A stretch of 64,000 nucleotides of DNA, taken from assembly GCF_002288925.2 (NCBI RefSeq), contig NW_022098021.1, positions 7,468,383 through 7,532,382 on the forward strand, in the 5' to 3' direction. The translations under genes were made by a program, and so were the position numbers. This document shows positions 22,621 through 33,072 of the stretch, in pieces. The notes under the pieces are model-generated. The model ran no database searches. It saw only the letters and a program-made list of their open reading frames with translations, and was not told the DNA's origin. Every line of letters begins with the position of its first letter. Positions within the stretch are counted from its first letter, which is position 1. Source of the stretch: Delphinapterus leucas. Lineage: Eukaryota > Chordata > Mammalia > Artiodactyla > Monodontidae.

Positions 22621-23807
22621 TGACATTGCATGTATAACGAAGTCTTGGATGTATGCCATCCACAGAACTCCAAGTGGCTTCTTCAAAGAAACTTGTGTTC
22701 CAAACCTCCCAGGCTGGCCCAGGCCAGCCCAGCCACAGAGGGCCTTGAGGTCAGGAGGCCTGGGGCAGGCACGGAGTTAAGGAAGCCAGGCGCATCTTTC
22801 CCCGCGGGTTCCTTGCTGGGCCCGGGCCCCCCACCCCCCACCACCTCCAAGCACTCCTGGTTGCCTGGAGCTCTCTATCTTCAAAGGGTTTATGTCCTGG
22901 GAGCCTGCCCAGGCCCTGCTCATTCCTACCAGTGCCCGAATCAATAATGCTATTGTTTCCCTGAGAGACGAGGGGCGTGTGGGAGAAGGCTGAGGGGACC
23001 CTGTCACCCACCCAGCTGTCTGAAGGCTGGCCTGAGCCAGGAGGGGAGCGCCCACGTGGGCCCCAGGTCCCGCCTGCTTTCCATCAGGCCAGCCTGTGGC
23101 TTCGAACAAAGGACCAGTTACAGGGAGCGCGGCTTGCTTTGTAAGAAGACACCCTTCTAGGGGGTTTAAAAGCCTCTGATGAATACAAATTTAATCAACG
23201 TGAAACTTTTCTACTACACGTACTTTGTGTAAAGCAATACGCACTCACATTCAGGAATACCGAACCCCAGTTCTACAGAAAAGTTCCTACAGGCAGAAAG
23301 AGGAGAGAATCCCAGTTCTAAGACAGGGGAGGTCGGGGAGAGGCGGTGGATGAGGGTGGGGCTGTGTAGGTGTAGAGCGTGGGGCGCAGGGCTGGGAAGA
23401 AAGGAGGAGCTTTTGGAATGGATTTTCACCGATTAATACATTATGCGGGTGTTTGTTTAAAATAGGATATGAAATAATTAAAAACAACGCAATTTCACTT
23501 TATAATTTGCATTCCATCAATCAGGATCCACAAATACTCAAAGGCCTTCAAATGGAGGCTTTTCTTGAATGAGCCTAAATTTTAATCTTTTACTTCTCAT
23601 TTCAGAGTTCATTACTCTTGTCTCCTTAGAGGCTTTTTTTCCCCTGGCATGGCATTAAGAGCTGGAGAGTGTAGCCTCATCATATAAATGAACTTTATAA
23701 GCCACAGGTTCCTCCATTCTCACTTTAGCTGGAAGCATGAGCTACTTGCAAGGACTGCAAATAGTCATTTCACCGCTGACTTTCTTTCCCTGTATGCAGC
23801 ATCAGAA
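22621..23807. other. Unique sequence, nothing recognised
   Basis: GC-rich up to about 23100 and AT-rich after that. No gene or repeat was identified. Confidence 0.45.
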
Positions 23808-23981
23808 CTCAGGTCACTTTGGGACTTCCGTGGCCGTCCAGTGGTTAGGACTCTGTGCTTCCACTGCAGGGGGCACGGGTTTGATCCCTGGGTGGGGAAC
23901 TAAGATCCCAAAAGCCGTGAAGTGCAGCCAAAACAAAGAAACAAACAAAAACCAACCAAACAGAAAAACCTCAGGTCACTT
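23808..23981 (+). mobile_element. CHR-type SINE, short older class
   Basis: The body from 23820 starts 'tgggacttccgtggccgtcc', has the B-box 'ggtttgatccc' and an irregular A-rich tail of AAAC/AACC units. The exact 12-bp duplication 'ctcaggtcactt' lies at 23808-23819 and 23970-23981. Confidence 0.9.
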
Positions 23982-24120
23982 AGCATCTTTTACAGATATA
24001 GCAGTAAGAGGTGGGTTTTTTTTTTTCACACAAATTTGTATAAATATATTTTTCCTAACAAATGATGCTTGGTTAAATCAGTTCATTTAATTATAAGAGC
24101 ACCAGAAAAGTTTATTTTTA

Positions 24121-24386
24121 AAAACTGCCCTAGTGACTTCCTTGGCGGTCCAGTGGTTAAGACTCCACGCTCCCAATGCAGGGACCACGGGTTCGATCCC
24201 TGGTTGGGGAACTAAGGTCCTGCATGCCACATGGCATGGCCAAAAAATTAAAATTAAAAAAAAAAAAAAAGCATCAGCCCAACATGCTTCAAAGAATTCA
24301 CTGACGTGGCTCTACTCCCTGTAGATTGGATTATATAAGAGATTGCCTATTACTTCCTGCTTAAAAAGAAAAATAAAACTGCCCTA
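24121..24386 (+). mobile_element. CHR-type SINE with apparent 3' transduction
   Basis: The SINE body (24133-24270) has B-box 'ggttcgatccc' and an A-tract at 24256-24270. No duplication abuts that tract. Instead about 90 bp of non-SINE sequence follows ('catcagcccaacatgcttc' to 'attacttcctgctt'), then a second A-rich tail 'aaaaagaaaaat'. The duplication 'aaaactgcccta' appears at 24121-24132 and 24375-24386. The left edge TTTTT/AAAAACTG fits an L1 endonuclease site, so the whole 242 bp looks like one insertion. Confidence 0.8.
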
Positions 24387-24424
24387 CAGTTCTTAGTTTT
24401 CATTTTTATTCTTTTTTGTTGGCT

Positions 24425-24955
24425 TTACTCAACAAATTGTAAGTGCGTATTATAGACCAAGCACTGGTCTAGCCATGGGGATATAGCACTGAACAAAATA
24501 GACAAAGGCTCTGCTTTCCTGGAGCTTTGATTTTAGAATAAGCATATTTTTCAAGCGAGTGAACTAATTTCTGAGTGTTATGGTAGTGGTGTGCAGGAGG
24601 CATGAACTGGCAAGTCCTTCTGGGGGGGGTGTGTCTGGATTGAGATGTGGATGCCAGCCACGTAAATGTGCGGCAGTAGGCTGTCTAGGGAGCAGGACAG
24701 CAAGTGCAAAGGCACCGAGGTAGGCATCCACTCAGCGAGTCCAAGAACAGAAGGGTCTCCTGGCTGGAGCGGAGTGAGAAGATGCCATCCGAGTGGTCAA
24801 GCAGTGTGCCCTGAGTGTCCCAGTGAGGTTAGGGCTTCACTTTCAATGCCTTGAGAAGCTATGGTAGGTTTTTCAACTAGGAAGTGACTAGATCTGATTT
24901 GCTTATAAAGATCCTCTGCTGTCAAGGATCTGCTGCAAAATAGTGTGGGGAGAGG
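24425..24955 (-). mobile_element. L2 LINE, antisense, left part
   Basis: Clear reversed L2: 'accaagcactggtctagcca', 'ggatatagcactgaacaaaa', 'tgcaaaggcaccgaggtagg', 'ctggctggagcggagtgaga', 'actagatctgatttgc'. Confidence 0.8.
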
Positions 24956-25101
24956 GGAGAAGTGGGTCAGGGTCTAGTTAAAACAAGACTGGCCGGTGGG
25001 TTGCTAAGTATTGAAGCTGGGTGGTGGGGTTTCGGGGGGGTATTACATTCACTTTTGTTTTGTGTGTGCTTGAAAATTGCTGTAATGAAAGTTTACAGGA
25101 G
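24956..25101. mobile_element. L1M-type 3' fragment nested in L2
   Basis: 'gggagaagtgggtcagggtc', 'gaagctgggtggtgggg' and 'gcttgaaaattgctgtaatg' resemble a common L1M 3' untranslated segment. It interrupts the surrounding L2. Confidence 0.45.
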
Positions 25102-25239
25102 AACTCTTTAGACTGCAGAAGAAACAAAAGTGGGAAAAAAGAACCCTAACTCTTTAGACTGCAGAAGAAACAAAAGTGGGAAAAAAGAACCCTAACTCTT
25201 TAGACTGCAGAAGAAACAAAAGTGGGAAAAAAGAACCCT
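25102..25239. repeat. Perfect 46-bp tandem triplication
   Basis: Three head-to-tail copies start at 25102, 25148 and 25194. Each begins 'aactctttagactgcagaag' and ends 'gggaaaaaagaaccct'. I found no difference between the copies. Confidence 0.95.
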
Positions 25240-25269
25240 TTAAACTGCAAACGGACAAAACCAAGTGAT

Positions 25270-25480
25270 AGCAAAATACCTTCTCTGGTGAACAGATTAT
25301 GTCGGGCTGGAGGGCAGGGGACATCCAGGTAGAGGGTTTCTGCAATGGTTCAGGCAAGCACCGTGGGGCAGGGGGAACGGAAGACGTGAAGTAGGTCTGG
25401 GCCATTTTGGAGCTGGAGCCCAATGGACTTGCTGGTGGGCTGGGGGTGTGGGGAAGGGTGGGAGGTGTCAGCACAAAGGA
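25270..25480 (-). mobile_element. L2 LINE, antisense, right part
   Basis: Resumes the L2 with 'tctgcaatggttcaggcaag'. It follows the expected order after the left part ending at 24955. Confidence 0.55.
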
Positions 25481-26574
25481 CTGTAGGGCAAGTCATCATC
25501 CCCAAATGTGCCTCTTGCCACTAGACGGGACTGTCATCTATTGAACTGCATTAATTAGCTTATTAGTTGGAGGATGTGTATTTTTATCACATCTTTGAGT
25601 TTCTGTATTTTCTGGTGCTTTGACCTGTGGGCTTTGCTGTTCCTGGAGGGACTGCCCCTCCCAGGGTTAGCAGTTCCTAGAAAGAGGCAGCAACTGGCCT
25701 GTGAGAACACTTTTCAAATACAAACCAACCAATCCAGAGCCCACAACCCACATCCTAGCCACCTCCCTTGTCTATCGGGCTCTTACACTCGGGGCCACTA
25801 GTCCCCGGCCCTAATCACCCCAGGCCCGGGAACCGGACAACTGAGGCCAGCCTGTATACCCCAGAGCCTGCTGAACCATTCCCAAAGCCAATCCCAAGCC
25901 TGCTTGCCCTGCCTTGTCCATCCCCACCAGCGGGTGAACCATAGTGAAGGCCATTCCCCCTCATTCCCACCTCCATCTCTGCCTCCTGATTACCTGGTGC
26001 TTCCCCGTGTGGCCCTGCCCTTGGAAGCTGTGAGTCTTGCTTTACAATAGCAGTTGTCTCCTGATCTTCTGGCCTCACCACACCTGAATAGTCACACAAC
26101 TTACATTTCAAAACAGAGGGCATTGCCTGGTGCTATTCGAGGGGCACCAGGAAGCCCTCCCCACCCAAATGGATGACCCTCACCATTGGCAGCCCGAAGT
26201 CCTTCCCTTTCTGTCTGCACGGATCTGTGTCTGCCACCGACCTCCTGCGTAGACGCAAGTGTCTCAGAGTTGAGTTGTGTTGTGTTGCGTTTTCAGTCCT
26301 TTATGACTTACTGGGAGGAAACGCAGTAGGACTTCTCTCTTCCAGGCACCCAACTTAAGCCACATTGAAAAGGGGGAATTTGATGAGAGAAGAGAGAAAA
26401 AAGGACCATTTGCCAGTGGAGCCCTCTTGGGGCTGATAAGCCTGGCAGGATACTGAGGGACGCGGGGCAGCCAGTGGGGCCACGTTAGGGCACTGCTACC
26501 TGCTAGAGCCTTCCAGAGAAAAGCCAAGAAGAGGGATACAATGAACAAGGGAAGTGGAAGGTACCTAAAAATTC
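25481..26574. other. Unique sequence, nothing recognised
   Basis: No repeat or exon was identified. A weak CTCF-like match lies at 25518-25532. Confidence 0.45.
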
Positions 26575-27130
26575 TCTCGTGCTCTTAAACAGGGCTGCAC
26601 GTTACACAGCTCCAGGGGAGTGGTAGCTGTGTGGATGCTGCCCTGGAACTTGTAGGGCACTTGGCTCTTCCAAGAGGGTACGAGAAGTGGCAGGAGGTCA
26701 AGAAGTTACGAGAGCTTTCTTTCCTACAGGCTGTGACCTGCTGCCATGGCAGGGACTCTCAGGGTTCCCTTGTGAGAGCTATTGCTGGACGAGGCTGCCC
26801 ACCACAGGTTCCATCTCTCATGCCTCTGCCCAGTCCCTGTATCGCCGTGGGACCATGTGACCACCTGGCTAACGGAACTCAGTGCAAGCTGTGTGCATCA
26901 CTACTGGCCAAGAGGGTGAGGTGTCCAGGTGTCTTCCCATGATCTTTTGTCCATAAAGGTGACCTGGGAGGCCAGGTGTTGAAGCTGGAAGTGCCACATG
27001 ATAGAAGGAGCCTTGAGTCACTCCTTGGAGGAGGACATTCATGAGTGAGAAATGAACTTTTACGGCATTCGTTTGAGCTTCTGAGATTCAGGGGTTATTT
27101 GTTAAAGCAGTCGGCCTATTCTGACCAATA
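26575..27130. mobile_element. Ancient mammalian interspersed repeat, unnamed
   Basis: The right end 'gagattcaggggttatttgt' with 'cctattctgaccaatac' is a familiar terminal pattern of an old mammalian retroelement. The body is diverged and the family is not assigned. Confidence 0.4.
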
Positions 27131-27469
27131 CTACTGCCTGCTCTGAGTGGACAGAAATCTCATGGATAATTGGAGTCACAAATAATCCCCACATGATAGC
27201 TTAGCCAGTAATTAGAGCTCTGGTCTGACCAAGTCTTGTGTGGACTCAGTGAAAGAGAAGCAAATGTCTTTTTCTACCCACTCCATGATAAGGATTGTTA
27301 ATGAGCATCAAAATGGCCAGGAGACTGAGAACAAAAAGCAGGAGGAATGAAAGGCCTTAAAAAAAAGCACAGATCGAACAACCAAACCTGAGAACATCAC
27401 TTAGCCAAATTGTAGAGGGAACTGTGAATAAGAAAAAAAGTTTAACACAGTGACTGCCAAATCAGTCAT

Positions 27470-28010
27470 CCTTTATGCAGTAAACATTTAGTGACCACCT
27501 GCTATGTCCAGGCACTGTGCTGGGTGTGCCGTGGAAAATAAGTCAGACAGGGTGCCTGTCCTGAAGGAAATTATAATCTAGGTGTGGGAGATGGAGACAA
27601 AAATGAATATGTAAAACAATAAGTGAAATAATTGTGAGTTGTATCAGGGGCTTTGAAGGACTCAGAAAAGGGATGAAACAGAACAACTGCGGGAGAGCGT
27701 AAGGGGGAGAGGGGAGATCTCTCCCTCAGAGCCAAAGGGAAGAGAAGGGTGGGTTACAGGCTGAGCAGGGTAAAGGTCAGGGCTTGGAAAGCGAGGAGGA
27801 TGGAGAAGGGGAGCCAGAAGCATTTCTGGCAGGGGGGCAGCACGTGCAAAGGCCCTGAGGCTGTGGCTGTACATGCTTGAGCAGCTGAGTAAAGACCACT
27901 GTGAGACCAGGTTGGGGTGAGGGAAGGTGGCATGAAATGAGAGACAGAGAGGCTGGATTAAACAGGGCCTGGGCCGTGGTGAGAATTTTGACTTTTATTC
28001 TCATTTCAGT
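27470..28010 (-). mobile_element. L2 LINE, antisense
   Basis: Well preserved reversed L2: 'ccaggcactgtgctgggtgt', 'gaaattataatctaggtgtg', 'cacgtgcaaaggccctgagg', 'tggtgagaattttgactttt'. Confidence 0.8.
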
Positions 28011-28030
28011 CTCTCACTGCTTTCTGTTTC

Positions 28031-28260
28031 AAAGGGCCCACCTCCTACAAGCTATTAGGTAGAAAATAAACTGCAAAGATCTATTGTACAACACGGAGAC
28101 TACAGCCAGTATTTTATAATAACCATAAATGGAATATAAGCTTTAGAAATTGTGAATCATTATATTGTGCCCCTGTAACTTATATAATATTGTACGTCAA
28201 CCATACTTCAATAAAGAAATAAAGAGATTAAAAAATTAATAAGTAAAAGGGCCCACCTCC
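28031..28260 (+). mobile_element. 5'-truncated L1, 3' end only
   Basis: About 200 bp of L1 3' untranslated region (28046-28245) with 'ttataataaccataaatgga', 'cccctgtaacttatataata' and an A-rich tail. The exact 15-bp duplication 'aaagggcccacctcc' lies at 28031-28045 and 28246-28260. Severe 5' truncation is usual for L1 insertions. Confidence 0.92.
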
Positions 28261-28639
28261 ACCTTCATCCAGGCACTCTGGAAGTTTTACAGAGAACCTC
28301 TTTCCAGCCTCTTCTGAGTGGGTGGCCATCTGCTCCAGACTGAGTGCAGCCCAGCGGGGGCTTCATTTTCTCCACCTCCTCTAACTCTAGCACCAGACAC
28401 AGGGCATGGCTTCCGGCCACATGAAAGGCAGGACCCGGGCTTGTGGGGACCTGGACCTGTTCATCGCTGCTGGAGGTTTCCATCCTGTCTCCGAGGAGCC
28501 AGGTCAGCCTGTTGCTGCCAGGAAGCTTCACACCCTGTGCTTTTGGGATCAGGGGAAACACACACACCCAGCACCATCCTCCCAGGGCCCTGGCCTGAAG
28601 CCAGCATCGGAGGGGAGTAAGCTACAGAGGAAACTGATC
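28261..28639. other. Unique sequence, nothing recognised
   Basis: GC content rises toward the CpG-rich block that follows. No exon was recognised. Confidence 0.45.
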
Positions 28640-29130
28640 AGGGACCGCCCTGGGTGCACCGAGGGGCGGGGCTGAAACTGCCTGCCCCGCGGCGGGCGTG
28701 GTTCCGGTGAGCAGGCCCCGCGCGGGGTGATGAGGTCAACGCCGAGGCATGACGGGAGCTTGCCTGACACGCTCTCTGACACCAGCCGCAGTGGCCAAGC
28801 TCTGCCTTGAGGACTACTCACACAGTGTCCAAACCAGCCCTTGTCACACAAGCCACACTATTTCTGACAGGCAGCTGCAGCGGTGCAGGCGTCGGCCGCG
28901 GCGCAGGTGTGGAGCCTCCATGCTCAGGCTCCTTCCACCATCCTCCTTCCCGGCCAGTTAACTCCCCAGAGACCCGGCCTGAGGACTGATTTGTCATGAG
29001 GACGGACAACACGAGGGTCTGTAGAGCATGCTGCACGGAGCCGAGGCTGGAATCCCAGGCGCTCTTTCCTAGCGGGTCCTCTGCTCAGGTGGCCTGATTT
29101 CAGCAGAAATCCACAGCGGAGGCCCAGAGC
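28640..29130. promoter_or_regulatory. CpG-rich block, candidate small CpG island
   Basis: CpG dinucleotides are concentrated at 28645-28760 (about 14 by eye) and again at 28880-28915 ('ggcgtcggccgcggcgc'), with scattered ones to 29130. No gene start was identified on either side. It could be a distal promoter, an orphan island or simply unmethylated germline DNA. Confidence 0.5.
28663..28672 (+). promoter_or_regulatory. GC box (SP1-like)
   Basis: GGGGCGGGGC matches the SP/KLF consensus and lies at the start of the densest CpG cluster. Confidence 0.55.
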
Positions 29131-29544
29131 TGCACCGCCGCCTGCACTGCAGAATTCAGAATCACAAGTAATGGGTCCCAATGGGCAGGCTTTCATGAAA
29201 GTCCTACCAGCCTTCAAGGGTTCAGCAGCCACGGGTCACGTAAAACGTACGTACCTTTAATATACAGTTTCATTTGCTTGACTAGCGGCCTGGGTGCAAG
29301 TCATCAAAGAATGGCTTGGGCTGGACAATTTCCAGCCAGAGCTGCCAAGCCATATATGTGTCAATGTTGCAATTTCCACCCTGCACTTCAGGTCAAGATT
29401 AACTCAGTGAAAAATATTATTTCACAATGCAGTAGACACCTTCTGAGTTGGGGAGCAGGAGGGATCCAGGGGGATAGATGAGGCATGGGGTATGTTTTGC
29501 CAAATGGTGAAAGCGGGGAAGTCTTTGAGAGAGGGTTCCAGAGA
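29131..29544. other. Unique sequence, nothing recognised
   Basis: No repeat or exon was identified. Confidence 0.45.
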
Positions 29545-29795
29545 GAGCAATATTTTTCTTTGCGTCAACTACTCAACTCTGTTGTCATAGCAGATGGTAC
29601 ATAAATGATGTCGCTGTGTTCTAGCAGAATTTTATTTGTGGACACTTAACATTTGAGTTTCACATGTAATGAAATAATCTTTTCGTCTTTTTCTACCATT
29701 TAAAAATGTAAAGGTAACTCTTAGTTCACGAGCAGTGCAAAACTAGTTGGTGGGCTAGATTTGGCCCCCAGACCTTAGTTTTCTGACCCTTGAGA
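29545..29795. mobile_element. hAT-type MITE relic ('GGTCGGCAAAC' terminal class)
   Basis: 'gcgtcaactactcaactctg', 'ctagcagaattttatttgtg' and the end 'gggctagatttggcccccag' followed by 'accttagttttctgaccc' fit a common non-autonomous hAT family. Subfamily not assigned. Confidence 0.6.
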
Positions 29796-29799
29796 TAGT

Positions 29800-30560
29800 T
29801 AAGGGTTCTCTCTACCCATCACTCAGTTTCAGCAAAAATCAGCTTATGGTCCATCTTGTTTCATCTCTTCCCCTATTCTTTCCCCTCCCATTGGATTCTT
29901 GGAAGCAAACGCTAATCAACAAATTATTTCATTCATATTTATATTTCAGTATTGATCGCCAAAAGAGGCTCTAATTTTAAGTATAAAACTATACCACCAT
30001 GATCACATCTAAAAATATTAACAGTAATTTCTTAATATAAAATATCCAATTTGTATTCAGTTTTTCCAACTGTCTCATCAAGGTTTATTATTGCATGTTT
30101 TGAGGGTTTTTTTTCGCCCAGTTTGTTTGTTTGACTCGGGATTTAAAGAAGGTCCCCATATTGTAATTGCTTGATAGGTCGCCTAAGTCTCTTCAATCTA
30201 TGAGTTCCCTTTCTATCTTTTTTGTTTCTCTTTACAAATTATTTGTTAAAGAACTTGTAATTTTGTTCTGCAGTGTTCACAATAGTCTGTGTTTTGCTGG
30301 TTGCATCCCTGAGTTGTGGTTGGATATACTGCTTTGTTCTGCATATTTTCTACAGTGCGATGGTATTTTCTGCCGATTGGAAGTTAGAGCTAAAGGTTTG
30401 ATGGGATTCAAGTTTTCTTTTGTTTTCGGTTTGTTCTGTGGTACCATTATTCTGCAGGTGGTATTCTGTTCTTTCATCAGGAGGCATATAACCTGCGGTT
30501 GTTTTGCTGTTTGTACATTAGCAGCCGTTGATGACTGTTGCCTAGATCAATTCCTTTTAA
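29800..30560 (-). mobile_element. Old L1M 3' UTR fragment, antisense
   Basis: 'aaagaaggtccccatattgt', 'gcctaagtctcttcaatcta', 'aaattatttgttaaagaact' and 'catcaggaggcatataacct' are the reversed 3' UTR of older L1M families. A 133-codon plus-strand frame across it is antisense to the element and meaningless. Confidence 0.65.
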
Positions 30561-31350
30561 AAGAATAAATAGAGTTAATATTTTTAGGAGCAGTTTTAGA
30601 TTTACAAAGAAATTGAGCAGACATTACAGAGAGTTCCCACAGACTCTCACGCTGTCACCCACAATGTCCCCTATTAGTAACATCCTGCAACTAGTGTGTA
30701 CCTTTGTTACAACTGATGAACCAATATTGATGCATTCTTATTTAATCCGTAGTTTACATTAAGGCTCACTCGTTGTTTTGTACAATTCTATGGTTTTGAC
30801 AAATGTGTGATGACATGTATCCACCACACACGATCATGCAGAATAGTTTTACTGCCCTAAAAATACGCTGCACTCCACCCATTCATCCACCCCTGCATCT
30901 CTAAGTCCCTGGCAACCAGTGATCCTTTTACGGGCTCCATAGTTTTGCCTTTTCCAGAATTTCAGGTAGTTGGAATCATACAGTCTGTAGCCTTTCAGCT
31001 CGGCTTCTTTTACTTTACAACATGCATTTAAGTTTCCTCTATACCTTTTGGTGGTTTGAGAGCTCAGTTCTTTTTAGATTCTTTTTATTTCTTTTATTTA
31101 TGTGCTGAATAGTATTCCACTCTATAGATGTACCACAGTTTGTTGATCCATTCATCTACGAAAGTTTCCAGTTTGGGGCAATTACAGGTAAAACTGCTAT
31201 AAACGTTCAGGTACAAATTTTTGTGTGGGCATAAGTACTTAACTCGGGCAAATACCAAGGAGCACAATTACTGTAACGTAAGGTAAGACTATGTTTAGCT
31301 TTTAAGAAACTGCCCAACTGTCTTCCAAAGTGGCTGCACCATTTTTACCA

Positions 31351-32000
31351 GGGAGTCCCTGGGGTTCCACATCCTTCCTACCAGCCATGAATGGGAGTCC
31401 CTGTGGTTCCACATCCTTCCTACCAGCCATGAATGGGAGTCCCTGTGGTTCCACATCCTTCCTACCAGCGATGAATGGGAGTCCCTGTGGTTCCACATCC
31501 TTCCTACCAGCGATGAATGGGAGTCCCTGTGGTTCCACATCCTTCCTACCGGCGATGAATGAGAGTCCCTGGGGTTCCACATCCTTCCTACCAGTGATGA
31601 ATGAGAGTCCCTGGGGTTCTACATCCTTCCTACCAGCGATGAATGAGAGTCCCTGGGGTTCCACATCCTTCCTACCAGCGATGAATGGGAGTCGTTCCAC
31701 ATCCTTCCTACCAGCCATGAATGGGAGTCCCTGTGGTTCCACATCCTTCCTACCAGCGATGAATGGGAGTCCCTGTGGTTCCACATCCTTCCTACCGGCG
31801 ATGAATGAGAGTCCCTGGGGTTCCACATCCTTCCTACCAGTGATGAATGAGAGTCCCTGGGGTTCTACATCCTTCCTACCAGCGATGAATGAGAGTCCCT
31901 GGGGTTCCACATCCTTCCTACCAGCGATGAATGGGAGTCCCTGTGGTTCCACATCCTTCCTACCAGCAATGAATGGGAGTCCCTGTGGTTCCACATCCTT
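31351..32000. repeat. 42-bp minisatellite born inside L1 ORF2, with higher-order repeats
   Basis: There are fifteen full units and one 26-bp partial. Units start at 31351, 31393, 31435, 31477, 31519, 31561, 31603, 31645, 31687, 31723, 31765, 31807, 31849, 31891, 31933 and 31975. All are 42 bp except the ninth (31687-31722), which lacks 6 bp. Each begins 'gggagtccct' or 'gagagtccct' and ends 'atgaat'. Units 4-8 (31477-31686) and 10-14 (31723-31932) are identical over 210 bp, giving a 246-bp higher-order period. Because 42 and 36 are multiples of three, both strands stay open (245 and 254 codons); these are not genes. The single-copy flanks are ordinary L1. Confidence 0.97.
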
Positions 32001-32712
32001 GCCAGTTTTTGAGATGATCACTTCTTTGATTTTGGTCATTCTAACAGGTGTGTGTTGGAATCTCGTTTTAATTTGCAGCTCCCTAATGGCATGATGTGGA
32101 GCATCTTTTCAGATCCTTGTTTGCCATCTATGTATCTTCTTTGGTGAGGTGTCTTTGCCCATTTATAAATTGTTTATTTTACTGTTGAGCTTTAAGAGTT
32201 CTTTAGACACAAGTCCGTTATCAAATTTGCGTTTTGCAAACATTTCCTCCAAGTCTATAGTTTGTCTTAATAATGTCTTTCACAGAACAAAAGTTTTTAA
32301 TTTAATAAAGCCCAGATTTGGATTATTTTCTTTCTTGAGCCATGTTTTTGGTGTTGTATCTAAAAACTCATTACCAAACTCAAGGTCATTTAGATTTTTT
32401 TCCTTTGCTATCTTTTAAAATGTTTTATATTGATATTTGGCATTTTACATTTAGGTCTGTCATCCATTTTGAGTCAGTTTTGTGAAGGGTATAAGGTCTA
32501 TGTCCAGATTCATTTTATGCCATGTGGATGTCCAGTTGTTCCAGCACTATTTGTTGAAAAGACTATATTTTCTCCCTTGTGTTGCTTTGCTGCTTTGTCA
32601 AAGATGGATTGACTGTATTTGTGAGGGTCTATTTCTGGGCTCTCTATTCTATTCCATGGACCTGTTTGTCTATTTTCTCACCAATACCACACTGTCTTGA
32701 TTACTGTAGCTT

Positions 32713-33072
32713 TATAATAAGTCTTTTTTTTTCTTTTGGCTGCGTTGGGTCTTTGTTGCTGCGCGCGGGCTTTCTCTCGTTGCGGCGAGCGGGGGCTACT
32801 CTTCGTTGTGGTGTTCAGCCTTCTCATTGCGGTGGCTTCTCTTGTTGTGGAGCGTGGGCTCCAGGCACGTGAGCTTCAGTAGTTGCAGCACGCGGGCTCA
32901 GTAGTTGTGCCGCGGGGGCTTTAGAGCGCAGGCGCAGTAGTTGTGGCACACGGGCTTAGTTGCTCCGCAGCATGTGGGATCTTCCCCGACCAGGGATAGA
33001 ACCCGTGTCCCCTGCACTGGCAGGTGGATTCTTAACCACTGAGCCACCAAGGAAGTCCCTATAATAAGTCTT
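32713..33072 (-). mobile_element. CHR-type SINE, full length, nested in L1
   Basis: The 334-bp body (32726-33059) contains the long CHR 3' region ('ggctgcgttgggtctttgtt', 'tctcattgcggtggcttctc') and the head ending 'ccaaggaagtcc'. The exact 13-bp duplication 'tataataagtctt' lies at 32713-32725 and 33060-33072. It inserted after the L1 was in place. Confidence 0.93.

Noticed and set aside
31351..32000. CRISPR-like array of regularly spaced repeats
   Set aside because: The units are contiguous with no unique spacers, and the surrounding DNA is mammalian.
31302..32094. Two long repetitive open frames (245 codons minus, 254 codons plus) that look like a structural repeat protein
   Set aside because: Both are consequences of a 42-bp DNA repeat in phase with codons. 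The array lies within a dead L1, both strands are open equally, and there is no promoter or splice context.
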